Shown: one piece after another, positions 1 through 6,263 of the stretch | How positions within the stretch are numbered: the stretch's first letter is position 1 | How the letters are laid out: every line of letters starts with the position of its first letter | DNA from: Bacillota bacterium | GTDB lineage: Bacteria > Bacillota > UBA4882 > UBA10575 | Assembly: GCA_003511465.1 (NCBI GenBank) | Contig: DOID01000036.1 | Location: 1,978-11,011 of the forward strand | Direction of reading: 5' to 3' | Length of the DNA stretch: 9,034 bases | Program-made: the position numbers and the translations under genes | The notes under the pieces: model-generated | Databases searched by the model: none | Told to the model about the DNA's origin: nothing | The model's input: the letters and a program-made list of their open reading frames with translations, nothing else

Positions 1-89
1 CCAGCCACCATAAACACCAGGACTAAAACCAGCAACTCAGTGAAACGCTTCAGTAAATTATAGAGACCCCTCTCCAATCTGGCTAACAT
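1..89 (-). CDS. dctQ: TRAP transporter small permease subunit (DctQ-like), N-terminal fragment cut by window edge
   Basis: The first 29 codons of an open frame run off the left edge. It starts with ATG at 89-87, preceded by a purine-rich AGGGGGG ribosome binding site that overlaps the dctM stop codon. The product begins with a short basic amphipathic stretch (MLARLERGLYNLLKRF) followed by the start of a very hydrophobic segment (TELLVLVLVFMV), which is how DctQ subunits begin. DctQ normally has four membrane segments and joins DctM to form the membrane part of a TRAP transporter. The 13-base gap after dctM indicates co-transcription and probably translational coupling. Identity rests on this short N-terminus plus position beside dctM and dctP. 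Lying after dctM rather than between dctP and dctM is unusual. A different small membrane protein cannot be fully excluded. Confidence 0.7.
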   Translation of the reverse strand, partial: MLARLERGLYNLLKRFTELLVLVLVFMVA

Positions 90-102
90 CTTTTCATCCC
101 CC

Positions 103-1389
103 CTAGCTCATCATCAGATTGGGTAAGTACATCACAACGGACGGAACAAAAGTGATTAGTAACAGGATAATAAGTAGCGCCACGATATACGGCCAAACCT
201 CTTTCACCAGCTCAAAGAGGGGAACTTTACTTACATTAGCGACCGTGAACAGGCAAATGCCGAAAGGCGGAGTCAATTGCCCAAGCATCAGATTTAAGGT
301 CATCACCACACCAAAATGAACCGGATCCATCCCCAATTTGGTAACAACCGGGAGCAAAATAGGCACTGTCAACAGCATAATACTGAGCGTCTCCATAAAA
401 CAACCCAGGAGCAACAGAATGGCATTGATGATCAGGAGGACGACCACCGGATGTCCGGCCAGCTGTCCAAAGGCCCCCACCACCTTCTCCGGAACATGCA
501 TTAATGTCAGCGCATGGGCATAAGCCGTTGAAACAGCCATCACAAAGAGGACCGACACTGTGTTCTTAACTGTCTCCCAGAGGGCTGGCGGTAAATCCGA
601 CAATTTCAAGTCTTTGTAGATAAATAAGCCAAGAATCAGTGCATAAGAACAGGCGACTACGGCAGCCTCGGTCGGAGTAAAGATTCCGCCTAAAATACCA
701 CCCATCAGAATAAGGAGCGAGCCGGCTCCGGCGATCCCATCAATTATACAGCGGAATAATTCCCGACCGCGCAGCTTAAGCTGGCTCCGTGGATATTGTC
801 GTGCTACTGAGGTGAAATAAACCGCTAACATCATTCCTAATCCCATCAGGACCCCGGGGACAAATCCGCCTAAAAAGAGGCGACCCACGGAAACACTGGC
901 CATCGCCCCATAAACCACCAGCGGAATACTGGGCGGAATCACCGGACCAATCGTCGCCGAAGCGGCTGTAACCGCGGCGCTAAATTTCTTATCATAACCA
1001 GCCGAGGTCATCATTTCAATTTCGATTAAACCAATTCCGCTGGCATCAGCGACCGAGGAACCGGACATCCCCGCGAACAACATACTATTCAAAATATTCA
1101 CCTGCCCCAAGCCGCCACGATATCTACCCACCAGTAACTGGGAGAACTTGGTAATCCGTTCGCTCATCCCGCTGGTGTTCATCAGTTGCGCCGCCAGGAT
1201 ATAGAAGGGAATGGCTAAAAGCACAAAAGAGGTGCTCCCAGAGTACATACGCTGGGCAAGAACAGTAACAGTATTCCAGGCATCGCACAAATACAAGGCC
1301 AGCATCGCTGAGAGTCCTAGGGAGAAAGCGACCGGGACTCCAACAATCATCAGCACGACTAAAACACCAAACACTAATAAAACGTCCAA
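103..1389 (-). CDS. dctM: TRAP transporter large permease subunit (DctM family)
   Basis: This is the integral membrane translocation subunit of a tripartite, ATP-independent periplasmic transporter. It uses an ion gradient to import the ligand delivered by DctP. The 428-residue product is the usual DctM length and is hydrophobic throughout, with about a dozen membrane segments. Family motifs visible, numbered from the TTG start, include FAGMSGSSVAD (about 105-115), IGPVIPPS (147-154), GIFTPTEAA (235-243) and LTPPFG (372-377). I chose the TTG at 1389 because GGAGGT lies 6 bases upstream. It also gives a product that begins directly with the first membrane helix (LDVLLVFGVLVV). An in-frame TTG at 1446 would add 19 polar residues and has no ribosome binding site. 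It is separated from dctP by 114 bases holding a GC hairpin, and followed 13 bases later by dctQ. Assignment to the family is secure; the substrate is unknown. Confidence 0.95.
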   Translation of the reverse strand: MDVLLVFGVLVVLMIVGVPVAFSLGLSAMLALYLCDAWNTVTVLAQRMYSGSTSFVLLAIPFYILAAQLMNTSGMSERITKFSQLLVGRYRGGLGQVNILNSMLFAGMSGSSVADASGIGLIEIEMMTSAGYDKKFSAAVTAASATIGPVIPPSIPLVVYGAMASVSVGRLFLGGFVPGVLMGLGMMLAVYFTSVARQYPRSQLKLRGRELFRCIIDGIAGAGSLLILMGGILGGIFTPTEAAVVACSYALILGLFIYKDLKLSDLPPALWETVKNTVSVLFVMAVSTAYAHALTLMHVPEKVVGAFGQLAGHPVVVLLIINAILLLLGCFMETLSIMLLTVPILLPVVTKLGMDPVHFGVVMTLNLMLGQLTPPFGICLFTVANVSKVPLFELVKEVWPYIVALLIILLLITFVPSVVMYLPNLMMS

Positions 1390-1395
1390 ATCTTC

Positions 1396-1401
1396 ACCTC
1401 C
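1396..1401 (-). promoter_or_regulatory. Ribosome binding site that fixes the dctM start
   Basis: On the minus strand GGAGGT is followed by six bases (GAAGAT) and then TTG GAC. This near-ideal Shine-Dalgarno sequence supports the TTG start at 1389. It lies inside the frame of the longer candidate starting at 1446, which has only AAAAC directly before it. Confidence 0.8.
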
Positions 1402-1447
1402 AAGGTTGTTATGGGCATGGTTTTCTGTTTGCTCTAGGCTGGACAAG

Positions 1448-1484
1448 TTTTAAGTACTTAAAAGGGGGGCAGGTCGCGCCCCCC
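1448..1484 (-). terminator. GC-rich intercistronic hairpin between dctP and dctM (attenuator or mRNA stabiliser)
   Basis: On the minus strand a 7-bp all-GC stem (GGGGGGC at 1484-1478 with GCCCCCC at 1470-1464, 7-base loop) lies 19 bases after the dctP stop. It is followed by TTTT and then AAG. Those bases belong to a second, perfect 16-base AT-rich palindrome, TTTTAAGTACTTAAAA, at 1448-1463. The T run is short, so this is more likely a partial terminator or a 3' processing barrier than a full stop. It would favour more binding protein than permease, as is commonly seen for binding-protein-dependent transporters. The function is inferred; the structures are seen directly. Confidence 0.55.
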
Positions 1485-1503
1485 AAATCCAGGAGGTTAC
1501 TCC

Positions 1504-2514
1504 TTAGCGAGCTGCTTCCACGTATTCCAAAAACTCGGCGGTGAATTTCTCACCGGCAAATTTCGCGATCGGGGCAATCGCCGGCTCAGTTTTGTCCCGG
1601 AAAGCTCCTAGGTCCGGATAAGTAACAATCATCCCCTTGGCTTTCATTTCGTCGATCAAGCCCTGTTCGGATTCAGCGGTCAGTCTCCGTACCAATGGTG
1701 CCGCTTCGATGGCAGCATCCTTTAGGATCTTTTGGTAGTTGGACGGCAGGCGATCATAAACCCGCTTACTCATAATCAGCATTTCACTATTATAGGAATG
1801 GTTGGTAATTGCCAGGTATTTTTGACTTTCGTAGAATTTTTGGTCATAAATCGTTGAAATCGGATTGCATTGCCCGTCGACCACCCCTTGGGCTAATGCC
1901 ATGTACAATTCAGGGAAGGCGACCACTGTGTTATGGGAACCCAAAGCTTTAAAGGTCTCCTGCAACTGCATTTCACTGGGAACGCGCATCTTCAATCCTC
2001 TTAGATCTTCCGGAGTATTAATCGGACGTTTACTATTAGTGATCGCCCGGAAGCCCCATTCCCAGTCGCCTAATACCATAAAACCTTTCTTCTCAGCCTT
2101 CTCCGCCAGCAATTGCCCGGCTTCACCATCTAAAGTACGGTGGGCGTGATCGAAGTCTTCAAATAAGAAAGGAATCATGACTACCGCATATTCGGGCACA
2201 AAAACCTGTAGTTGCCCGGAAGTGCAGAGCCCAAGGTCTACAGCGCCAACGGCGATTTGTTCGGTAAATTCAGGAGCTGAACCAAGGGTGGCGTTGGGGA
2301 AGATCTGGATCTTCACGGCTCCGTTGGTCTTCTCCTCCACGGTTTTCTTGAAAAGCAACGCACCTTGATGGATGGGATGACCTTCATTACAAATATGAGC
2401 GAGCCTCAAAGTATAATTTCTTGTGGCCCCCATTGTCGACGGTACAATCAGAAGTGTAAGCAGTAGCATAAAAACAACCATGACGATTAGACTTTTTTTA
2501 CTGAACATCTCCAC
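1504..2514 (-). CDS. dctP: TRAP transporter substrate-binding protein (DctP family)
   Basis: This is the exported ligand-binding component of the TRAP system. The 336-residue product has a basic N-terminus (FSKKS), a hydrophobic core to about residue 25 and a likely signal peptidase I site after MGA (about residue 30). There is no lipobox cysteine. The mature part follows the DctP pattern: LAHICNEGHP near 38-47, WGFR with Arg156, GLKMRVPS with Arg177 (the conserved arginine that pairs with the ligand carboxylate in this family), and DGQCNP with Asn217. The arginines suggest an acidic ligand such as a sugar acid. Residue 216 is Cys where Glu is usual (DGQENP). Two starts fit the AGGAGG site: GTG at 2514 (4 bases away) and ATG at 2508 (10 bases away), differing by two residues. 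The gene lies 47 bases after the lacI-type regulator with no terminator between. The substrate is not determinable here. Confidence 0.93.
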   Translation of the reverse strand: MEMFSKKSLIVMVVFMLLLTLLIVPSTMGATRNYTLRLAHICNEGHPIHQGALLFKKTVEEKTNGAVKIQIFPNATLGSAPEFTEQIAVGAVDLGLCTSGQLQVFVPEYAVVMIPFLFEDFDHAHRTLDGEAGQLLAEKAEKKGFMVLGDWEWGFRAITNSKRPINTPEDLRGLKMRVPSEMQLQETFKALGSHNTVVAFPELYMALAQGVVDGQCNPISTIYDQKFYESQKYLAITNHSYNSEMLIMSKRVYDRLPSNYQKILKDAAIEAAPLVRRLTAESEQGLIDEMKAKGMIVTYPDLGAFRDKTEPAIAPIAKFAGEKFTAEFLEYVEAAR

Positions 2515-2561
2515 TTTACCTCCTTAATTCCTTTTTATAAATGGATTGAACCGTAGCAACT

Positions 2562-3641
2562 TTATTCTCCACACTCACCCCCTTTAACGCCCTCTTGTAA
2601 ATGACTTGTTGAGGAGCGGACAATTAAATCCGGTTTTAATTTAAGATGTTGTAAGGGAATCGCTTCCGGTTTTTGTCCTTCTTCATCAGGCCATAGCGGA
2701 GGCGGCGTATTTCGTTTTTTAATCCGCTCCAGGAGGATTTCCGCAGCCATCTGCCCCATCTGGTATGTATGTTGGGATACGGTCGTCAGCGGCGGGGTTA
2801 CTAAAGTGGTCCATTCCGTGTCATCGAAAGTAACCAGAGACAACTGCTCCGGGATGCCAAGTCCCATCTCTTGAAACGCTTGGTAAGCGCCTCGGCTGAG
2901 GCGACCACTGCCGACAAAAACAGCTGTTGGTTTGGTAGCGCCGGCGAAGAGTTCCTTGGCCATCTGATACCCGGAATCCGGGTGGAAGCTACCGGTTTTT
3001 AGCAAGCTGGGATCAGGCGTAACCCCGGCCTCTTGAAAAGCCCTTTTGCAGCCAGACAACCGGTCGGCATAAGTCGAGACGGTGGTCGGTCCGATAATCG
3101 TACCAATTTTAGTATGGCCTAGATCAAGCAAATGGCGAATACCCATATAAGCGCCAAGTTCGTTATCACTCTCCACCAGATCTGCCTCCACCTCGGCGCT
3201 GCGGCGGTTAACAAAAACAGTAGGGATCCCCATTTCCTCCAAATTTGCTTTTAAATCCTCAATCCCACTGGTCGGGGAGATGATGAGTCCGTCTACCCGG
3301 TGCTGGGCAAGGCTATCCAGATACCGTTTGGTTTTCGAAGAATCTTCATCATTGTTGCAGACCATCACAATATATCCAGCTTTAACGGCCACATCTTCAA
3401 TCCCGCGGACAATGGGAGCGAAAAACGGGTCGGTAATATCGGAGATCAACACACTCAAAATTTGCGTGCTTTTCGTCACCAAGGACTGGGCAATCCGGTT
3501 GGGGTGATAGTTTAATTCCTGAATGGCCTGGCAAACCCTTTTTGCAGTTTCCGGGTTCACCCGCCGGGACTTATTGATGACATAAGAGACCGTAGCAATG
3601 GAGACGCCGGCTTTTTGCGCAACATCTTTAATCGTAGCCAT
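2562..3641 (-). CDS. LacI-family transcriptional regulator
   Basis: This is a DNA-binding repressor, 359 residues from the chosen ATG. The N-terminus (MATIKDVAQKAGVSIATVS) is the canonical LacI/GalR helix-turn-helix, with the recognition helix around residues 14-23. The hinge helix (PNRIAQSL, Leu54) inserts into the central CG of an operator. A periplasmic-binding-protein-like effector domain follows (about 60-340), including the family's VTFDDTEW and KPDLIVRSST signatures. A proline-rich insertion of about 14 residues (PPPLWPDEEGQ) lies near the C-terminus. The in-frame extension to 3704 is rejected because the family starts at MATIKDVA and AAGGAG lies 9 bases upstream. The gene follows the TIM-barrel enzyme by 5 bases and precedes dctP. 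The most likely target is the CG-centred palindrome at 4511-4554, giving autoregulation of the operon. The effector is unknown, probably the transported sugar or a derivative. Confidence 0.94.
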   Translation of the reverse strand: MATIKDVAQKAGVSIATVSYVINKSRRVNPETAKRVCQAIQELNYHPNRIAQSLVTKSTQILSVLISDITDPFFAPIVRGIEDVAVKAGYIVMVCNNDEDSSKTKRYLDSLAQHRVDGLIISPTSGIEDLKANLEEMGIPTVFVNRRSAEVEADLVESDNELGAYMGIRHLLDLGHTKIGTIIGPTTVSTYADRLSGCKRAFQEAGVTPDPSLLKTGSFHPDSGYQMAKELFAGATKPTAVFVGSGRLSRGAYQAFQEMGLGIPEQLSLVTFDDTEWTTLVTPPLTTVSQHTYQMGQMAAEILLERIKKRNTPPPLWPDEEGQKPEAIPLQHLKLKPDLIVRSSTSHLQEGVKGGECGE

Positions 3642-3646
3642 TCTTC

Positions 3647-4477
3647 TTAACTCCTTGCCTGTTTTAAAGCGGATTTTAAATAGGTGATACTCCGCTCGAC
3701 CCATTCAGCTTCATTCTGGATGGTGGCTTCAACGCTATTTTGGTAAGGAGGCCATAATTCCAGAATGATATTGATCGCGCGGTTATTTTGGTTAAGAAGT
3801 TCGATTACGTCCGGGACATTAAGCCGACCTTCCCCCGCCGGTTTTCCGGTCACTAAGTAGCCCATTGCAGTATCAATCCGGGCAATTGCAAAGTCTTTAA
3901 TATGTAGATTTAAGACATAAGGTGCCAGCGTATTCAAAACTACTTCCGGTCCCTCTAAGGCACCGAAATTATTTACAGTATCTAAACACACCCCCAAAGC
4001 GGGGTGGTCAATTTTCCGAATTAAATCGGCGAGTTCAGCAGCAGAATGCCGTTCGTAGTTTTCCAGCGCAATTACTACCCCCGCGGCGGCAAAGTCAGGT
4101 AGAACTTCCCGCAGCCAGGCTTCGATCTGTGCCAAGTCAGGCTGGGATTCAACCGTATGGGTTAAAGTTCTTAGTAACCCGGAGTTTAAGAATTTGGTAA
4201 TCGCCAAATATTGGCGAAGATGTTCCGGCTGCACACCCCGGGTTCCAATTTCCAACTTAATCCCGTATTCGTCGGCGGTATTCCGTAGTTCTTCTAGTTC
4301 AGCGGTACTAAGCCGATGGAGTGGTAAGTTATCGGCAATTTGCACCACATCAACACCTAAGGTCTTAGCCTTTTCCAAAAGTCCAACGGCAGTTAACGGA
4401 TTTTTCGGTATTGGATAACCGGGAACCCCAATCGCCCATGGATATGACCATGAACTAATACCAAGTTGCTTAATCAA
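3647..4477 (-). CDS. Sugar phosphate isomerase/epimerase-like TIM-barrel protein (xylose isomerase-like / AP endonuclease 2 fold)
   Basis: A cytoplasmic 276-residue protein of the xylose-isomerase-like TIM-barrel superfamily, which isomerises, epimerises or dehydrates sugars and related polyols with a divalent metal. Candidate metal ligands sit at the expected strand ends: Glu139 (ALEN), Asp166 (CLDTVN), His192 (LHIKD) and Glu240 (ILELWP). A GKPAGEG motif at 211-217 is typical of the family. The length is normal and the frame intact. The start is TTG at 4477, with GAGGGGGT 7 bases upstream; the only nearby ATG (from 4497) reads into a stop. It is the first gene after the operator-promoter region and is coupled to the regulator gene. 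Its place beside a TRAP system implies a step in metabolising the imported compound. Family members include tagatose epimerases, hydroxypyruvate isomerases and inosose dehydratases; I cannot choose between these. Confidence 0.88.
   Translation of the reverse strand: MIKQLGISSWSYPWAIGVPGYPIPKNPLTAVGLLEKAKTLGVDVVQIADNLPLHRLSTAELEELRNTADEYGIKLEIGTRGVQPEHLRQYLAITKFLNSGLLRTLTHTVESQPDLAQIEAWLREVLPDFAAAGVVIALENYERHSAAELADLIRKIDHPALGVCLDTVNNFGALEGPEVVLNTLAPYVLNLHIKDFAIARIDTAMGYLVTGKPAGEGRLNVPDVIELLNQNNRAINIILELWPPYQNSVEATIQNEAEWVERSITYLKSALKQARS
3651..3656 (-). promoter_or_regulatory. Ribosome binding site of the lacI-type gene, inside the upstream gene's end
   Basis: AAGGAG on the minus strand lies within the last sense codons of the TIM-barrel gene (AGG AGT before its TAA). 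A spacer of 9 bases separates it from the regulator's ATG at 3641. The upstream stop (3649-3647) lies between the site and the start, so a terminating ribosome sits on the initiation region. This arrangement suggests translational coupling of enzyme and regulator. Confidence 0.75.
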
Positions 4478-4510
4478 GCTAATTACCCCCTCAACATCCG
4501 TTATTATTTA

Positions 4511-4554
4511 ATATCTAAACGCTTATCTAAACGTTTAGTTAAACGTTTAGATAT
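4511..4554. promoter_or_regulatory. Triple LacI-type operator in a 44-base near-perfect palindrome
   Basis: Three CG-centred sites sit at 4516-4525 (TAAACGCTTA), 4527-4538 (CTAAACGTTTAG, perfect 12-base palindrome) and 4540-4549 (TAAACGTTTA). Their centres fall at 4520.5, 4532.5 and 4544.5, exactly 12 bases apart. The whole block is symmetric about 4532.5, with outer arms ATATCTAAAC and GTTTAGATAT and 20 of 22 paired positions matching. A palindrome with a central CG is the hallmark of LacI/GalR operators, and a LacI-family gene lies about 900 bases downstream. The block overlaps the -10 region and likely start of transcription, so bound repressor would block initiation. Binding by that particular regulator is inferred. 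Confidence 0.82.
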
Positions 4555-4583
4555 AACTTACCATTTCTCGGCCTATTTGTCAA
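4551..4583 (-). promoter_or_regulatory. Probable sigma-A promoter of the TIM-barrel/lacI/TRAP operon
   Basis: A perfect -35 box TTGACA lies at 4583-4578 on the minus strand, with an A-rich run (AAAAATC) just upstream. The -10 box is less clear. TAAGTT at 4560-4555 gives 17-base spacing, and TTATAT at 4556-4551 gives 21. Either way initiation would fall inside the operator palindrome, consistent with repression. The start codon of the first gene is about 70 bases further on. Confidence 0.6.
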
Positions 4584-4593
4584 GATTTTTCGC

Positions 4594-4640
4594 AAAAAAA
4601 GTCCTCAGTTTTGCTGCGAGGCAAAACTAAGGACTTTTTT
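4594..4640 (-). terminator. Strong intrinsic terminator after the DUF4139-like gene (symmetric, potentially bidirectional)
   Basis: On the minus strand the stem GTCCTTAGTTTTGC pairs with GCAAAACTGAGGAC: 14 positions with one T-G wobble and a 6-base loop at 4620-4615. Seven T residues (4600-4594) follow. Six A residues precede the stem, so the plus strand also reads hairpin then T6. It lies 41 bases after the stop of the gene ending at 4681 and insulates it from the transport operon. No plus-strand gene approaches it, so only the minus-strand role is supported. Confidence 0.9.
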
Positions 4641-4680
4641 CTCTTATGGAAAGCTTCTGTAAAAATGCTTGGTGCTGGAA

Positions 4681-6198
4681 TCACCGAATATTTTTCTCTA
4701 GCGGCAGGTAAGTTTGATAGGTATAGGTTAACTTGCTCTTACCCTGCGGCCAGACCCGTACTTCCCAGTTCAGTTCCGAGGTGGGATTAGGGCCGGCTTG
4801 TAAAACGGCCTTTTTAGCCGCAGCCCCACCTTCCCCGATCGCAGTTACTTCCCCGGGAACTTGGTGACTAACCTTCAGCTTAATTTCAGTATCTTTGGTA
4901 TTTTCAACCTCGATTTCACCGCGGATCCGCACAAAAGCATATTCCGTACCCTGCACCACCATTTGCCCTTGGATCCGTTCAAATTCGACTTCTTTTGCTG
5001 TTACGTTAATCCCCGGTTCCGTCATCACCTTAATTTCACCACTCTGGTTAGGGGCTATGTAGGGGAACTCGCCCATCCCCAGAGGCCGATCGGCCATCGT
5101 CAGCATTACCCGTCCATCAATCCAGGGGATGGAAGAGTTATTATAGATCCGATATACTTTCCAAACCGGTTCGATAGCCACTTCCGTGCTATAGAGGGGC
5201 CGGAAAAGCCGAACCTGATATAGGGATTCCGCCCGGACCGCGCCCCGAAAGAGCGGCAATAAAATCCGTTCTCCTTTTTTAAGGGTGACGGGATTTTTTG
5301 TTTTATACATAATCAAGGACGCGGTTTCCACCGTTTCCAGATTAGCCGCATAGGACATTTTTTCACTCTGAACCCCCATCGCCGTGAGCTGACCACGTCT
5401 GGCTACGGTATCCTCCCCAGGCGAGAAGATCACCAGCGGAGACAAGGCGGGTGGGAACTGGGGACCCTTTTCGGCAAGATAAACCGTGGTGTTGACCAGA
5501 TCGGCGGCTTCATTGGTCACCACTCCCGAAAAGGATAATTCTCCGCTGTTTTCCGACTGTAGGTTGATGATATACTCCGGGCTCCAAGCTAAGCCGTGCT
5601 GTAAGTAACTGATTCCCACCGGATAGGCTCCACCCTGAAACGCCGCTTCACGGAACCTAAGGCGTATTTTACCGGCGTAATCGGTTTTTTCCTTATGTAA
5701 ATCCACCGGTTCTAAGAAATGGTACGAGCTAATCAAATCCAACGGATATATGTCATCAACATTAATTCCCTCAGGATTGGTCACCCCCACTACCAAATAA
5801 TCCGGATCAACAAAACCTTTCAACACCCCGGTAACCACTTCCCCATGAACCGATAGTTGGATTGATTTACCCGTGTTTTCCCGAAATAGTTCCGGGAGAT
5901 CGACAATGGGTTGCTCCGTAAGCACTTGATCCCGGGAGGCTAGAACCTGCTCCAAAACCAAACCCGGATTCGGGGAGTATACTTTAAGACTTCCACTTAA
6001 GGCCGGTGGCAGCAAATCAAGGACACACTCGCCGTTTTTTGGGGCGATCTCACCTTCCCGAACCAAATAGGCCAAACCATCGGGGTAAATCACGGTTTCA
6101 ATAATCGGCGGCTCAAACCCGGCCTGCACCCCTAGGCCCATCGCCAGTAGCGAAACGGCGACTAATGCCAGCACCAACCTTCTTCGTATCTTCATCAT
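4681..6198 (-). CDS. Secreted DUF4139-like protein of unknown function
   Basis: An exported protein of 505 residues. It has a signal peptide (basic KIRRR, hydrophobic LVLALVAVSLLAMG, cleavage likely after VQA near residue 26) and no lipobox or later membrane segment, so it should lie outside the cytoplasmic membrane. The rest is predicted beta-rich. Features resembling DUF4139 are ISYLQHGLAWSPEYIINL near 196-213, an N-x-T-rich stretch after it, a VENTKDTEIKL strand region near 431-441, and a closing LNWEVRVWPQGKSKLTY near 476-491. This family assignment is by pattern memory and no reaction is known. Three starts are in frame: GTG 6201, ATG 6198 and ATG 6195. I prefer 6198, which lies 7 bases from AAAGGGG. 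The gene has its own terminator downstream and a possible -10 box upstream, so it may be monocistronic. Confidence 0.8.
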   Translation of the reverse strand: MMKIRRRLVLALVAVSLLAMGLGVQAGFEPPIIETVIYPDGLAYLVREGEIAPKNGECVLDLLPPALSGSLKVYSPNPGLVLEQVLASRDQVLTEQPIVDLPELFRENTGKSIQLSVHGEVVTGVLKGFVDPDYLVVGVTNPEGINVDDIYPLDLISSYHFLEPVDLHKEKTDYAGKIRLRFREAAFQGGAYPVGISYLQHGLAWSPEYIINLQSENSGELSFSGVVTNEAADLVNTTVYLAEKGPQFPPALSPLVIFSPGEDTVARRGQLTAMGVQSEKMSYAANLETVETASLIMYKTKNPVTLKKGERILLPLFRGAVRAESLYQVRLFRPLYSTEVAIEPVWKVYRIYNNSSIPWIDGRVMLTMADRPLGMGEFPYIAPNQSGEIKVMTEPGINVTAKEVEFERIQGQMVVQGTEYAFVRIRGEIEVENTKDTEIKLKVSHQVPGEVTAIGEGGAAAKKAVLQAGPNPTSELNWEVRVWPQGKSKLTYTYQTYLPLEKNIR

Positions 6199-6263
6199 CA
6201 CATCGCCCCTTTTACTTTGGACTTTTTACGTCGTCATTAGCTTTAATTAACCCGATCCAATAT

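Noticed and set aside
41..50. TGAAACGCTT, sharing AAACGCTT with the first operator site
   Set aside because: It lies within dctQ codons (KRF region). The palindrome is poor, and an 8-base match in 9 kb on two strands is not surprising.
1491..1504. Small inverted repeat AGGAG-GTTA-CTCCT at the dctP stop
   Set aside because: A 5-bp stem overlapping the stop codon is too weak to call separately from the GC hairpin next to it.
2515..2561. Separate promoter for dctP between regulator and binding-protein genes
   Set aside because: TTGCTA and TATAAA-like boxes are only 13-14 bases apart, too close for a sigma-A promoter. Read-through from the operon promoter is simpler.
2872..2881. A second TGAAACGCTT inside the lacI-type gene, considered as an internal auxiliary operator
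   Set aside because: Only the shared 8-mer matches and the outer arms do not. Coding sequence explains it. Worth including in footprinting, but not supported as a site.
3642..3704. N-terminal extension of the LacI regulator
   Set aside because: It overlaps the upstream gene. The LacI family starts at MATIKDVA, and a good ribosome binding site precedes the ATG at 3641.
4861..5223. 120-codon plus-strand open frame opposite the DUF4139-like gene
   Set aside because: It has no ribosome binding site and its composition is that of an antisense shadow of a strong gene. The same holds for the other plus-strand frames and for the short minus-strand frames overlapping rel and dtd.
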